Source of the DNA: Rhizobium hidalgonense
GTDB lineage: Bacteria > Pseudomonadota > Alphaproteobacteria > Rhizobiales > Rhizobiaceae
Assembly (NCBI RefSeq): GCF_002914525.1
Contig: NZ_LODW01000022.1
Coordinates: 124,001-188,000 of the forward strand
DNA length: 64,000 nucleotides
Direction of reading: 5' to 3'
This document shows, in pieces, positions 28,556-37,235 of the stretch; within the stretch, counting starts at the first letter, position 1, and the number at the start of each line of letters is the position of its first letter. The translations under genes and the position numbers were made by a program. The notes beneath the pieces were generated by a model that worked only from the letters and a program-made list of their open reading frames with translations, ran no database searches and was not told the DNA's origin.

Positions 28556-28653
28556 AGCGGTTCAGGTTTTCACGGAAGCGCTGAACCGCTCTAACTTTTG
28601 TTTTTACGCAATTCCGGACGGAAAACCGCTTCGCACTTTTCCTGGAATTGCGC
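28554..28653 (+). repeat. Intergenic palindrome plus dispersed repeat fragment
   Basis: AGAGCGGTTCAG (28554-28565) and CTGAACCGCTCT (28581-28592) form a perfect 12-bp inverted repeat starting inside the TAG stop codon of the HAD gene. The adjoining 28605-28653 contains ACGCAATTCCGGACG, AAAACCGCTTCGCACTTTT and CTGGAATTGCGC, itself palindromic. A similar sequence is found at 55234-55286, and a half copy at 3107-3140. Confidence 0.8.
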
Positions 28654-28674
28654 AAGGCGGGCCGCTCGCCCGCC

Positions 28675-29184
28675 CTATTGCTGTTTGGCAGGCGCCTTCG
28701 GAAACAGCGACGGGCGCTCCGGCTCGGCCGGCGGCTGCGGCTGTTTCGGGGCAGCGGCGAGAGGCTCGATCAGGACGCTGAAGGGCGCGCCGAGGCCGCG
28801 GCGCGGCGAGACCTTGGAATAATAGGGACGCAACAGCCAGGTGGTATTTTCCTTGACCGTCGTCTCGAAGCTCGTGCCGTCCTCGTCGGTGCCGAAGAAT
28901 GCCTCGTCATCCGGTTTCGACAGGTCGAAAATCGCCAGGAAGGCGAACTTGCTCTTGGTGGCAAAGCCGATCTTCACGTGCTGGCCGGCGCGCACCGGCA
29001 GCGTGTAGACATGGCCGTTGCCGAACTTCGTCCAGCCCTTCAGCTGCATGGTGACGGCCGGAAATTGCAGTTTCTCCAGCTTCTCGCCGGGATCGAGCTG
29101 CGGCGTCTGCGCCAGAGCGGGGACCGTCAGGAAGAACAGGGCAGCGGCGGCGATCAATGTTCTCACGGATGCATCTTCTTTCAT
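28675..29184 (-). CDS. Exported protein of unknown function
   Basis: A 169-aa protein with a signal peptide (LIAAAALFFLTVPALAQ) and a beta-rich mature part containing MQLKGWTKFGNGHVYTLPVRAGQHVKIGF and FLAIFDLSKPDDEAFF. The end is Pro/Ala-rich. It may be a small periplasmic beta-sandwich protein; no family was recognised. The ATG at 29184 overlaps the tag stop by 4 bases (ATGA). A GTG at 29166, with AAAGAAG upstream, is an alternative start that gives a more compact signal peptide. Confidence 0.7.
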   Translation of the reverse strand: MKEDASVRTLIAAAALFFLTVPALAQTPQLDPGEKLEKLQFPAVTMQLKGWTKFGNGHVYTLPVRAGQHVKIGFATKSKFAFLAIFDLSKPDDEAFFGTDEDGTSFETTVKENTTWLLRPYYSKVSPRRGLGAPFSVLIEPLAAAPKQPQPPAEPERPSLFPKAPAKQQ

Positions 29185-29810
29185 GGTCGGACCAAAACGG
29201 CGCGCATCGCCTCGACCTCAGGCCGGCAGAAACAGCCCTCCAGATGATCGTTGACGAGACCCATCGCCTGCATGAAAGCATAAACTGTGGTCGGGCCGAC
29301 AAAGGTCCAGCCGCGTTTCTTCAGATCCTTGGAAATGATGACCGAGGTCGGCGTCGTCGGATTGGCGGCGATATGCTCACGGTCGACCACAACAGGCCGC
29401 TCGTTATGGCCCGGCTCATAGCGCCAGAAATAATGGGCGAGCGAGCCGAATTCGTCCCTCAGCGCAATGGCGCGCTTGGCATTGTTGACCGTCGAGACGA
29501 TCTTGCCGCGGTGGCGGATGATGCCGGCATCGCCAAGGCAGCGAGTGACATCCTCATCGCCGAAAAGGGCGACCTTTTCGAAATCGAAGCCGGCAAAGGC
29601 TGAGCGGAAGTTCTCGCGCTTGCGCAGGATGGTCAGCCAGGAAAGACCGGACTGGAAACCTTCGAGGCAGATCTTCTCGAAGAGGCGAATGTCGTTGGTG
29701 ACCGGGCGGCCCCATTCCTCGTCATGATAGCGGAGATAATCCGGCAGATTGGCGTGCCAGTGGCAGCGGCTCCTGCCGTCCTCGCCGATGATGATGCCTG
29801 TCTCGCTCAT
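29181..29810 (-). CDS. tag: DNA-3-methyladenine glycosylase I
   Basis: A 209-aa base-excision repair enzyme. The zinc-binding CHWH near residue 16, DEEWGRPVTND, and FEKICLEGFQSGLSWLTILRKR (helix-hairpin-helix part with the catalytic Glu) are typical. The C-terminal ligand pair is in NDHLEGCFCRP. It removes 3-methyladenine from alkylated DNA. It is followed, with a 4-base overlap, by an exported protein that has no clear link to DNA repair. Confidence 0.95.
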   Translation of the reverse strand: MSETGIIIGEDGRSRCHWHANLPDYLRYHDEEWGRPVTNDIRLFEKICLEGFQSGLSWLTILRKRENFRSAFAGFDFEKVALFGDEDVTRCLGDAGIIRHRGKIVSTVNNAKRAIALRDEFGSLAHYFWRYEPGHNERPVVVDREHIAANPTTPTSVIISKDLKKRGWTFVGPTTVYAFMQAMGLVNDHLEGCFCRPEVEAMRAVLVRP

Positions 29811-30072
29811 GTCCGCTTCATTCCCGGTCCGTCTGTTCGCCGGTCCGCTTTCGTTTCCCGGTCATGATTCCGGCTTTACCATTTGCAAACCCTCTTTCCA
29901 AACCGAACGGTAACCCTGACGAAAAGTTTAGCCGGTCAGTCGGGTTTTCATGAATCGATCTTTACCATTCGCTGGCGGATTGGGTGGCAGCGTCTTTGCC
30001 GGGCGGCACATCTCCGCCCAGGCGGACATCTCCCGCCAGTGCATTTTCGGCCATTTGTAGAGAGTTCGTCCG

Positions 30073-30822
30073 ATGATGAAACCGTTTGTTCTTGCCGCAG
30101 CCCTCTTCGGCATTTTCTCCCCGGCCGCCCTTGCCGACGACCGCTACGCCACGCGCCCGCCCGTCGTGCTCAGCCCCGATCTGACGGCGCCCTGGATCAA
30201 CCAGCTTGGCGGCGGCGCGGTGCGTCCCGTCGTCTATCAGCGGCCGGTCGTCCGGCAGCAGCAGCGCGGGATTTTCCAGCGCCGCGTGCTGCGCCAGGCG
30301 CCGCAAGTCGCCCCGCAGACGGTTTCGGCGATCAATCCCGGCATACCGTCGATCCGCCATCCGATCGAGCCGCAATTCCTGCCGCAGATGGTCGATTACG
30401 ACACTCAGGAAAAACCCGGCACGATCGTCATCGATACCAACAACCGCTTCCTCTATCTGGTGATGGACGGCGGCAAGGCGCGGCGTTACGGCGTCGGCGT
30501 GGGCAAGCCCGGCTTCGAATGGGCCGGCGCCCACAAGATCACCCGCAAGCAGGAATGGCCGGATTGGACGCCGCCTTCCGAGATGATCAGCCGCGAGGCC
30601 GCCAAGGGCCACTACCTGCCGGCGCGGATGGACGGCGGCGCGGAAAACCCGCTCGGCGCCCGCGCCATGTATCTCGGCTCGACGCTTTACCGCATCCACG
30701 GCACCAACGCGCCCTGGTCGATCGGCAGCGCCGTCTCCTCCGGCTGCATACGCCTCCGCAATGAAGATGTCGTCGATCTCTATGACCGCGTCAGCGTCGG
30801 AACCCGCGTCATCGTCATGTAA
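30073..30822 (+). CDS. L,D-transpeptidase (YkuD domain), first of two tandem copies
   Basis: A 249-aa exported enzyme. The signal peptide is at residues 1-21 (ends AALA), a Gln/Pro/Arg-rich linker runs to about 115, and the YkuD domain follows. The catalytic motif has His209 in RIHGTN and Cys225 in VSSGCIRL. L,D-transpeptidases make 3-3 crosslinks in peptidoglycan or link outer-membrane proteins to it in Rhizobiales. A second copy starts 137 bp downstream. The first of two adjacent Met codons is used. Confidence 0.92.
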   Translation: MMKPFVLAAALFGIFSPAALADDRYATRPPVVLSPDLTAPWINQLGGGAVRPVVYQRPVVRQQQRGIFQRRVLRQAPQVAPQTVSAINPGIPSIRHPIEPQFLPQMVDYDTQEKPGTIVIDTNNRFLYLVMDGGKARRYGVGVGKPGFEWAGAHKITRKQEWPDWTPPSEMISREAAKGHYLPARMDGGAENPLGARAMYLGSTLYRIHGTNAPWSIGSAVSSGCIRLRNEDVVDLYDRVSVGTRVIVM

Positions 30823-30958
30823 AGGCGCAGGCAATTATCTTGGAAGCTGCAAGAACAGGCGGCTTCCCTACCGGAAATTGCTTTATCCGGCCGGGCCGAT
30901 CTTGAATCGGGCAGAAGTTCATGTAGCTTCAGGCAGATTTGCTTGAGGGGATTCGATC

Positions 30959-31651
30959 ATGATCAAATTGATGCCAAGTCTGGCCGCGGCCGGACTTGTC
31001 CTGTCCTTGGTGACTACACCAGCCTTTGCCGCGCCTGCCGGCTCTACTCCTGACAACGCGCAGCGCCCGGCACAGGTCGTGCGTGTGGCGCAGATGCCGA
31101 AATATGTGAAGCCGGAATTCAAGCGCAAGAAAGTGCGGCTGGTGACGACGGAAGCGGCCGGCACCGTCATTATCGATACCAATAACAAATATCTCTACCT
31201 CATCGAGGGCAACAACCGCGCCACCCGCTATGGCATCGGCGTCGGCCGCGACGGCTTCGGCTGGTCGGGCGTCGTCAAGATCGGGCGCAAGGCGGAATGG
31301 CCGGCATGGACGCCGCCGGCCGAGATGCGCCGCCGCGAAGCCGCCAAGGGACACATCATTCCCGCTTATCAGGAAGGCGGCGAGGACAATCCGCTCGGCG
31401 CCCGCGCCATGTATCTCTACCAAGGCGGCCGCGACACGATCTTTCGCATCCACGGCACCAACCAGCCCTGGACGATCGGCCTCAACATGTCCTCCGGCTG
31501 CATCCGGATGATGAACCAGGACGTGACCCATCTTTACGATCGCGCGCCTGTCGGCACCAAAGTGATCGTCATCGGCCCCGGCAACAAGCAGGGCAAGGTC
31601 GCGTTCGAAGACCGAGGCATCGACGTGCTGCGCACTCTTTTCGGCGGCTGA
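30959..31651 (+). CDS. L,D-transpeptidase (YkuD domain), second copy
   Basis: A 230-aa exported paralogue of the previous gene. The signal peptide ends near PAFAAPA, and the YkuD domain begins near residue 65. Catalytic His165 is in RIHGTNQPW and Cys181 in MSSGCIRM. The YkuD cores of both copies share GARAMYL and WTPP segments, consistent with tandem duplication, while the linkers differ. GAGGGG lies 9 bp before the ATG. A rho-independent terminator follows. Confidence 0.92.
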   Translation: MIKLMPSLAAAGLVLSLVTTPAFAAPAGSTPDNAQRPAQVVRVAQMPKYVKPEFKRKKVRLVTTEAAGTVIIDTNNKYLYLIEGNNRATRYGIGVGRDGFGWSGVVKIGRKAEWPAWTPPAEMRRREAAKGHIIPAYQEGGEDNPLGARAMYLYQGGRDTIFRIHGTNQPWTIGLNMSSGCIRMMNQDVTHLYDRAPVGTKVIVIGPGNKQGKVAFEDRGIDVLRTLFGG

Positions 31652-31674
31652 GCAACACTTTAGAAAAAAATGAT

Positions 31675-31706
31675 AGGCGCTTTTCGTCGCGCCTTTTATT
31701 TTTCTT
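31675..31706 (+). terminator. Terminator after the second L,D-transpeptidase gene
   Basis: AGGCGC (31675-31680) pairs with GCGCCT (31689-31694), and a run of mostly T follows. It separates the L,D-transpeptidase genes from lpxQ. Confidence 0.85.
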
Positions 31707-31720
31707 AGACTTTGCGGCGG

Positions 31721-31740
31721 AAAGCTGGCACACCAGCTTT
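31721..31740 (+). promoter_or_regulatory. Perfect inverted repeat upstream of lpxQ
   Basis: AAAGCTGG-CACA-CCAGCTTT lies 34 bp before the lpxQ ATG. It is not followed by T residues, so it is unlikely to be a terminator. It could be an operator or a hairpin in the leader RNA. Confidence 0.45.
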
Positions 31741-31774
31741 AGAGTCGACATATTTGCAATATCGGGGCTATTCA

Positions 31775-32449
31775 ATGACATATGGGCTGCGCTCGTCCGT
31801 TTCCGTGCTTGCGGGCATCGCTTTTTTCACGATCTGTTCGGCAGCCTCCGCCTCGGCGGAAGACCTGCAGTTCTCCATTTACGGCGGCTACCAGACCGCA
31901 CCGCACAGCGGCGTCGATCTCTCCGACGGCACGCATTTCACCGCCGGCTGGGAAGGCAAGTCCTTCGGCAGCCCGCCCTATTACGGCGGCCGCGTCACCT
32001 GGTGGCTGGAGAATTTCAACAAGCCGAACTGGGGTATTTCGCTCGATTATACCCATGACAAGGTCTATGCCGACGACGATACGCTCGCCAAAACCGGCTG
32101 GTCGCATTTCGAATTCACCGACGGCCTGAACCTGCTGACGGTGAACGGTCTCTATCGCTTCCAAGATCCGACCCGCCGCTGGACGCCCTATCTCGGCGCC
32201 GGCATCGGCGTGAACATTCCGCATGTCGAAGTGATTCGCCCCGAGGGAAAGACCTGGGCCTATGAATTCGGCGGCGTGACGCTGCAGGCGCAGGCCGGCG
32301 TCGACTTCAAGGTAACCGACCGCTGGTCGACCTTCGTCGAATATAAGGGCACCTATTCGCGCGTCGACGTTCCGATCGACAGCGGCGTGGATCTGAAGAC
32401 CAATATCTTCACCAATGCCGTCAATGTCGGCGTCTCGTTCCACTGGTAA
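31775..32449 (+). CDS. lpxQ: Probable outer-membrane lipid A oxidase
   Basis: A 224-aa outer-membrane beta-barrel-like protein. The signal peptide ends near ASASAEDLQ, and alternating strands such as FSIYGGYQTAP and YLGAGIGVNIPHVEV follow. The last residues NVGVSFHW end in an aromatic residue, as barrel proteins do. In R. leguminosarum and R. etli, LpxQ oxidises the proximal glucosamine of lipid A to 2-aminogluconate using O2. Identification is from recall of the family pattern; an unspecified porin-like OmpW/OmpA-type barrel is the alternative. Start at 31775. Confidence 0.72.
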   Translation: MTYGLRSSVSVLAGIAFFTICSAASASAEDLQFSIYGGYQTAPHSGVDLSDGTHFTAGWEGKSFGSPPYYGGRVTWWLENFNKPNWGISLDYTHDKVYADDDTLAKTGWSHFEFTDGLNLLTVNGLYRFQDPTRRWTPYLGAGIGVNIPHVEVIRPEGKTWAYEFGGVTLQAQAGVDFKVTDRWSTFVEYKGTYSRVDVPIDSGVDLKTNIFTNAVNVGVSFHW

Positions 32450-32470
32450 TCGAGAATTTCGGCTGCGGCG

Positions 32471-32911
32471 CTATTTCGTGCCGCAGCTGACCTTTCCCTC
32501 GACGGCATAGGGTTTGTCCCCGCCTTCGATCTTGAGGGAATAGCTGCCGGTGAAATTTGAAGCCGGCTTGCCGCGTTCGCCGGCTACCACCACCAGATCC
32601 AGCGTTGCTCCGCCGGTGTCGTCCTCGCCGCCGTCGACGATTTCCAGCAGGAGCTCGCCATCGCGCGACCAATGGTTGGTCAGGTGCTGCGATTCGAACA
32701 CGCGCTTTCCGAACACGCTCGATTGAGCTTGATCCTTGACGACAAGTGCGCCGCGGAAATGAATGAGCTTGTGGCCGGCATCGCTGGCGAAACCGCTTTC
32801 GACCGTGAAGCGCGCCTGCGTGTCATCGGCGGAACAGAAGAAACGGCTATCGGCATGGGCAGTGCCCGCCGCACCGAGCAATCCCGCTAGTACAATCATT
32901 CCCCGCAACAT
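32471..32911 (-). CDS. Small exported protein of unknown function
   Basis: A 146-aa protein with a signal peptide (residues 1-20, ends TAHA). The mature part begins DSRFFCSADD and ends GKVSCGTK, so two Cys near the ends may form one disulfide that closes a beta-rich domain. No family was recognised. It is convergent with lpxQ and lies 44 bp downstream of the start side of glcF on the same strand. Confidence 0.7.
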   Translation of the reverse strand: MLRGMIVLAGLLGAAGTAHADSRFFCSADDTQARFTVESGFASDAGHKLIHFRGALVVKDQAQSSVFGKRVFESQHLTNHWSRDGELLLEIVDGGEDDTGGATLDLVVVAGERGKPASNFTGSYSLKIEGGDKPYAVEGKVSCGTK

Positions 32912-32954
32912 CGTCTAAAACTCCCGAGACCGACCCGACGGGCCTTCGCAAGCT

Positions 32955-34265
32955 TCAGCCTAGTGGCAAACCTGTTAATTTTTCCGGCACAGCGCCGCCA
33001 TAAGCCCAATCGAGCAGCTCGACCGTATGCAGGATCGGCATGCCAGTGCCGGTGGCGATCTGAGTGATGCAGCCGATATTACCGGTGGCGATGATATCGG
33101 CCTTGGTGGCTTCGATGTTTTTGACCTTGCGTGCCTTTAGTGCCGCCGAGATTTCCGGCTGCATGATGTTGTAGGTGCCGGCCGAGCCGCAGCAGAGATG
33201 GCCTTCGGCCGGATCGCGCACGGTAAAACCTGCCGCTTTCAGCAAGTGCTTCGGCGCCAGCGTGATGCGCTGGCCATGCTGCATGGAACAGGCCGAGTGA
33301 TAGGCGACCGTGATGCCCCTCGGCATATGGGCCGGCAGCTCGAGGGTTGCGAGATATTCGGTGACGTCCTTGGCGAGCGCCGAGACTCTCGCTGCCTTTG
33401 CCGCGTAGGCGGGATCGAGGCGCAGCATATGGCCATAATCCTTGATCGTCGTGCCGCAGCCGGAAGCGGTGATGATGATCGCATCGAGCCCCTCCCCCTC
33501 GATCTCACGCGTCCAGATATCGACATTGGCCCGCGCACTGGCGAGCGCCTGTTCGGCGCGCCCCATGTGATGAACCAGCGAACCGCAGCAGACCTCGCCT
33601 TCCGGCAGCACGACCTCAACGCCGAGCCGCGTCAGCAGCCGGATCGCCGCCGCATTGATGCCGGGATCGAGCACCGGCTGGGCGCAGCCGGAAAGGATGG
33701 CGACGCGGCCGCGCCGCTCCGTCTCGGGCGGATAGCTGCCGGGTTTTGCGAAGTCCGAAGCCGCGGGGATGCGGCGCGGCGCAAGCGCCAGCATGGCGGC
33801 GAAGGGTTTCAGCGCGGCCCCGCGCATCAGGCCGGCAAAGGGTCGGCCGAGGCGGGCAAGATTGAGCGCCAGGCGGAACCGGCCGGGATAGGGCAGCACC
33901 GCGGCAAGAATGGCACGCGTCAGCCGGTTCATAAAGGGCCGCTTGTAGGTCTTTTCAATATGGGCGCGGGCGTGATCGACCAGATGCATATAGTCGACGC
34001 CTGAGGGACAGGTGGTGACGCAGGCGAGGCAGGAGAGACAGCGGTCGATATGGGTGACGACTTCGGCATCGGCGGGCCGCCCGTTTTCCAGCATATCCTT
34101 GATCAGGTAGATGCGGCCGCGCGGGCTGTCGAGCTCATTGCCGAGCGTCACATAGGTGGGACAGGTGGCGGTGCAGAAACCGCAATGGACACATTTGCGC
34201 AGAATCTGCTCGGATTCGGCAACAGCGGGGTCGAGAAGCTGGGTGGGGGTGAAGTTGGTTTGCAT
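32955..34265 (-). CDS. glcF: Glycolate oxidase iron-sulfur subunit
   Basis: A 436-aa protein. Two ferredoxin-type 4Fe-4S motifs are at residues about 25-37 (CVHCGFCTATCP) and about 75-87 (CLSCLACVTTCP). Two CCG-type domains follow (GEVCCGSLVHHMG and GHLCCGSAGTYNI). It transfers electrons from the GlcD/GlcE flavoprotein to the membrane quinone pool during oxidation of glycolate to glyoxylate. It is last in the glc run and is separated from glcE by 246 bp that hold a long inverted repeat. Confidence 0.95.
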   Translation of the reverse strand: MQTNFTPTQLLDPAVAESEQILRKCVHCGFCTATCPTYVTLGNELDSPRGRIYLIKDMLENGRPADAEVVTHIDRCLSCLACVTTCPSGVDYMHLVDHARAHIEKTYKRPFMNRLTRAILAAVLPYPGRFRLALNLARLGRPFAGLMRGAALKPFAAMLALAPRRIPAASDFAKPGSYPPETERRGRVAILSGCAQPVLDPGINAAAIRLLTRLGVEVVLPEGEVCCGSLVHHMGRAEQALASARANVDIWTREIEGEGLDAIIITASGCGTTIKDYGHMLRLDPAYAAKAARVSALAKDVTEYLATLELPAHMPRGITVAYHSACSMQHGQRITLAPKHLLKAAGFTVRDPAEGHLCCGSAGTYNIMQPEISAALKARKVKNIEATKADIIATGNIGCITQIATGTGMPILHTVELLDWAYGGAVPEKLTGLPLG

Positions 34266-34312
34266 CTAGCGGGGCCTCCGCCTCGGGAGGATGTCGGGAG
34301 TTGCGTGTGTGG

Positions 34313-34490
34313 CACCCCCCTCTGTCCTGCCGGACATCTCCCCCACAAGGGGGGAGATCAGATAGGCGCAACGGTTTCCCCAAACAACGACCGTGGAATT
34401 ACTTCGAGACGGTAAAGAGGGACCGGTGATCCAACGTCTTGCCAATCTCCTCCCTTGTGGGGGAGATGTCCGGCAGGACAGAGGGGGGTG
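34313..34490 (+). repeat. 46-bp near-perfect inverted repeat between glcE and glcF
   Basis: Arms 34313-34358 and 34445-34490 are reverse complements at 45 of 46 positions (CACCCCCCTCTGTCCTGCCG at the left end). An 86-bp spacer lies between. Within each arm a short internal palindrome (ATCTCCC with GGGAGAT) is also present. It is non-coding and lies inside the glc operon. Confidence 0.9.
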
Positions 34491-34511
34491 AACCGCATAC
34501 AAACTCATCCT

Positions 34512-35711
34512 TCACCCCATCTTCCCCGGATTAAAAATCCCCGCCGGATCGAACTTCTCCTTCACCCGCCGCGACAGCATCGCCACCGCCTCGGGCACGG
34601 GCTGAAACGCCGCAGTCACCGCCCTCGCCGCATCGGATGCGCGGATCAGCGTCGCATGGCCGCCACCGAGCGCCTTGATGAACCGGCGGACCAGCTCGGC
34701 TTCGGGGCCGGCCTCCATGCGCATCCAGACGAGACCGCCCTGCCAATCATAAAAGGCGTCGACGCCAGCTTCGAGGCGCAGGGCTGCAACCAGCTGATGG
34801 CCGATGCCGGGGGCGACCGAGATGCGCCAGACTGGCCGCATCGTGCCATCGGCGTAAGGCAGCACATCGCGGATTTCCTGCCAGAGCCTGCGGCTCTCCG
34901 GCTGCTCCAGCCGGGTTACCGTCGCAAAGGCCGACATGGAGGCCACCAGCTTTTCGACGCGCACATCGACCGAGCCCGGCAGGCCCTCGATGCGCAGAAC
35001 CGTCGCCTCGCCCTCCGGCAATTTGCCGGCGAGGAATTTCCACGTCACCGTCAGCGGCAGGTGGGCGGCACCGGAGACTTCGACTGGCAGCGCCATCGCC
35101 GCCGCCATGGCGTTGGCGGCCTCGGCGTCGTTGAGGCCTGAGAGAACCACTGTCTGTTCCGTCTTCGGGCGCGGCGGCACCCGGAAGGTGACTTCGGTGA
35201 GAAAACCCAGCGTGCCGTGCGAGCCGGCGATCAGCTTGACCAGATCGAGGCCGGTGACATTCTTCATCACCCGGCCGCCGGCCTTGATGATCTCGCCTCT
35301 GCCGTTGACGAAACGCACACCCAGCAGGCTGTCGCGGGCAGCCCCCGCAATGAGCCGGCGCGGACCGGAAACATTGGCGGCAAAGACGCCGCCGATCGTC
35401 GGCTCGCCCGACCTGCGCATAACAGGGCGGTGATCCATCGGTTCGAAGGCGAGCATCTGGCCGTTTTCGGTCAGCGCCGCCTCGACCTCGGCAAGCGGCG
35501 TACCCGAGCGGACCGTCATGACCATCTCGCCGGGATTGTAGGCGACAATACCGGAAAGCCTGGTCGATCGCAGCCGGTCTTCTGATGCAACGGCATTGCC
35601 GAAACCCGAGCGCGTATCACCGCCACAGACCGCGAGCGGCCGGTTGGTCTCCGCATGTGCGAGGACGATCGCCGCCGCCTGTTCCTCGCTGGTCGGCATC
35701 AGATCGATCAT
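34512..35711 (-). CDS. glcE: Glycolate oxidase FAD-binding subunit
   Basis: A 399-aa FAD-linked oxidoreductase subunit. The FAD_binding_4 fold shows AVCGGDTRSGFG near the start, PTIGGVFAANVSGPRR, and GGRVMKNVTGLDLVKLIAGSHG is the typical FAD/ADP contact region. It forms the enzyme with GlcD and GlcF. Its ATG overlaps the glcD stop by 4 bases, so translation is coupled. Confidence 0.95.
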   Translation of the reverse strand: MIDLMPTSEEQAAAIVLAHAETNRPLAVCGGDTRSGFGNAVASEDRLRSTRLSGIVAYNPGEMVMTVRSGTPLAEVEAALTENGQMLAFEPMDHRPVMRRSGEPTIGGVFAANVSGPRRLIAGAARDSLLGVRFVNGRGEIIKAGGRVMKNVTGLDLVKLIAGSHGTLGFLTEVTFRVPPRPKTEQTVVLSGLNDAEAANAMAAAMALPVEVSGAAHLPLTVTWKFLAGKLPEGEATVLRIEGLPGSVDVRVEKLVASMSAFATVTRLEQPESRRLWQEIRDVLPYADGTMRPVWRISVAPGIGHQLVAALRLEAGVDAFYDWQGGLVWMRMEAGPEAELVRRFIKALGGGHATLIRASDAARAVTAAFQPVPEAVAMLSRRVKEKFDPAGIFNPGKMG

Positions 35712-37147
35712 GCGGCGGGGCGCCCTTCGAGCGGGAAGACTTTCGACGGGTTGAGGATCCAGCCGGGATCGAAGGCGGCGCGCGCCGCCATCTGCTGGGC
35801 GAGATCGGCCTCCGAATATTGATGGCGCATCAGCTCGCGCTTTTCGATACCGACGCCATGTTCGCCGGTGAGGCAGCCGCCGGCATCGACGCAGAGTTTC
35901 AGGATATCGTTGCCGGCGGCCTCGGCGCGGGCGGCATCCTCGGGATCATTGGCGTTGAAGAGGATCAACGGATGCATATTGCCGTCGCCGGCATGGAAGA
36001 CGTTGGCGACCCTGAGGCCGTAGTGGTCGACGATCTCGGCAGTCCTCTTCAGCACGTGCGACAGCTGGCTGAGCGGCACGGTGCCATCCATGCAGATATA
36101 GTCAGCGATGCGGCCGGTGGCGCCGAAGGCGGATTTACGGCCCTTCCAGATCAGCGCCGCTTCGGTCGCCGACTGGCACTCGCGCACGGTCTTGACGCCG
36201 TGCCGGCGGGCGATCTCGACAATGTCCTTCAGCATGGCGTCCATCTCCGCTTCCGAACCCTCGACTTCGACGATCAACAGCGCGCCGACATCGAGGGGAT
36301 AGCCGGCATGGGCAAAGGCCTCGCAGATCTCGATCGCCGGCTTGTCCATGAATTCGATCGCAACGGGGATGATGCCGGCGGCGATGACATCGGCAACACA
36401 GGCGCCGGCCTCTTCCGAGGCTTCGAAACCGAAGAGCACGGGGCGCGCGCCTTCCGGCTTGGCGATCAGCCGTACCGTCGCCTCGGTGACGATGCCGAGC
36501 TGGCCTTCGTGGCCGCAGACGAGACCGAGCAGGTCATAACCTGCCGCATCAAGGGCCTTGCCGCCCAGTTCGATCACCGTACCGTCGACCAGCACCATCC
36601 GGACGCCGAGCAGATTATTGGTGGTGACGCCGTATTTCAGGCAATGGGCGCCGCCGGAATTCATGCCGATATTGCCGCCGATGGTGCAGGCGAGCTGCGA
36701 GCTAGGGTCCGGCGCATAGAAAAAGCCGTCCGCCGAGACGGACTCGGAGATATTGAGGTTGGTGACGCCGGCCTGAACCACGGCAACGCGATTGGGCAGG
36801 TCGATTTCGAGGATGCTGTTCATCTTCGACAGCCCGAGCACGACCGCATCCTCTTGCGGAATGGCGCCGCCGGACAGCGAGGTGCCGGCGCCGCGAGGGA
36901 CGACCGGAATGCCGTAGCGGTGGCAATAACGCATGACGGCCGAAACCTCGGCGGTGCTGCGTGGCAGGGCGACGGCGAGCGGCAGGCGGCGATAGGACAC
37001 GAAGGCGTCGGTCTCGAACGGCACCAGCTCGCGCGGCTCATGAACCAGGCATTCCGGCGGGAGAAGATCGGTCAGATCGGCGACGATCTGATCGCGGCGT
37101 GCCAGCACATCGGCGCGCGGGGCGAGAAACGAAATGGCGTCGGACAT
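35708..37147 (-). CDS. glcD: Glycolate oxidase catalytic subunit
   Basis: A 479-aa FAD-dependent 2-hydroxyacid dehydrogenase. The FAD domain shows VVPRGAGTSLSGGAIP and GGNIGMNSGGAH, and the C-terminal domain shows HAGDGNMHP and GEHGVGIEKRELM. It oxidises glycolate to glyoxylate (D-lactate is a possible side substrate). The start at 37147 (MSDAISFLAPR) was chosen over an upstream in-frame Met. It heads glcDEF, and a LysR gene is divergent. Confidence 0.96.
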   Translation of the reverse strand: MSDAISFLAPRADVLARRDQIVADLTDLLPPECLVHEPRELVPFETDAFVSYRRLPLAVALPRSTAEVSAVMRYCHRYGIPVVPRGAGTSLSGGAIPQEDAVVLGLSKMNSILEIDLPNRVAVVQAGVTNLNISESVSADGFFYAPDPSSQLACTIGGNIGMNSGGAHCLKYGVTTNNLLGVRMVLVDGTVIELGGKALDAAGYDLLGLVCGHEGQLGIVTEATVRLIAKPEGARPVLFGFEASEEAGACVADVIAAGIIPVAIEFMDKPAIEICEAFAHAGYPLDVGALLIVEVEGSEAEMDAMLKDIVEIARRHGVKTVRECQSATEAALIWKGRKSAFGATGRIADYICMDGTVPLSQLSHVLKRTAEIVDHYGLRVANVFHAGDGNMHPLILFNANDPEDAARAEAAGNDILKLCVDAGGCLTGEHGVGIEKRELMRHQYSEADLAQQMAARAAFDPGWILNPSKVFPLEGRPAA

Positions 37148-37235
37148 GGCGTTCTCCCTGGCCTCGGACATTCGGAAATGACGACAGGAAATGACAGCGG
37201 AAACCGGCCACGAACCTCCCGCCGCCGATGAACCG

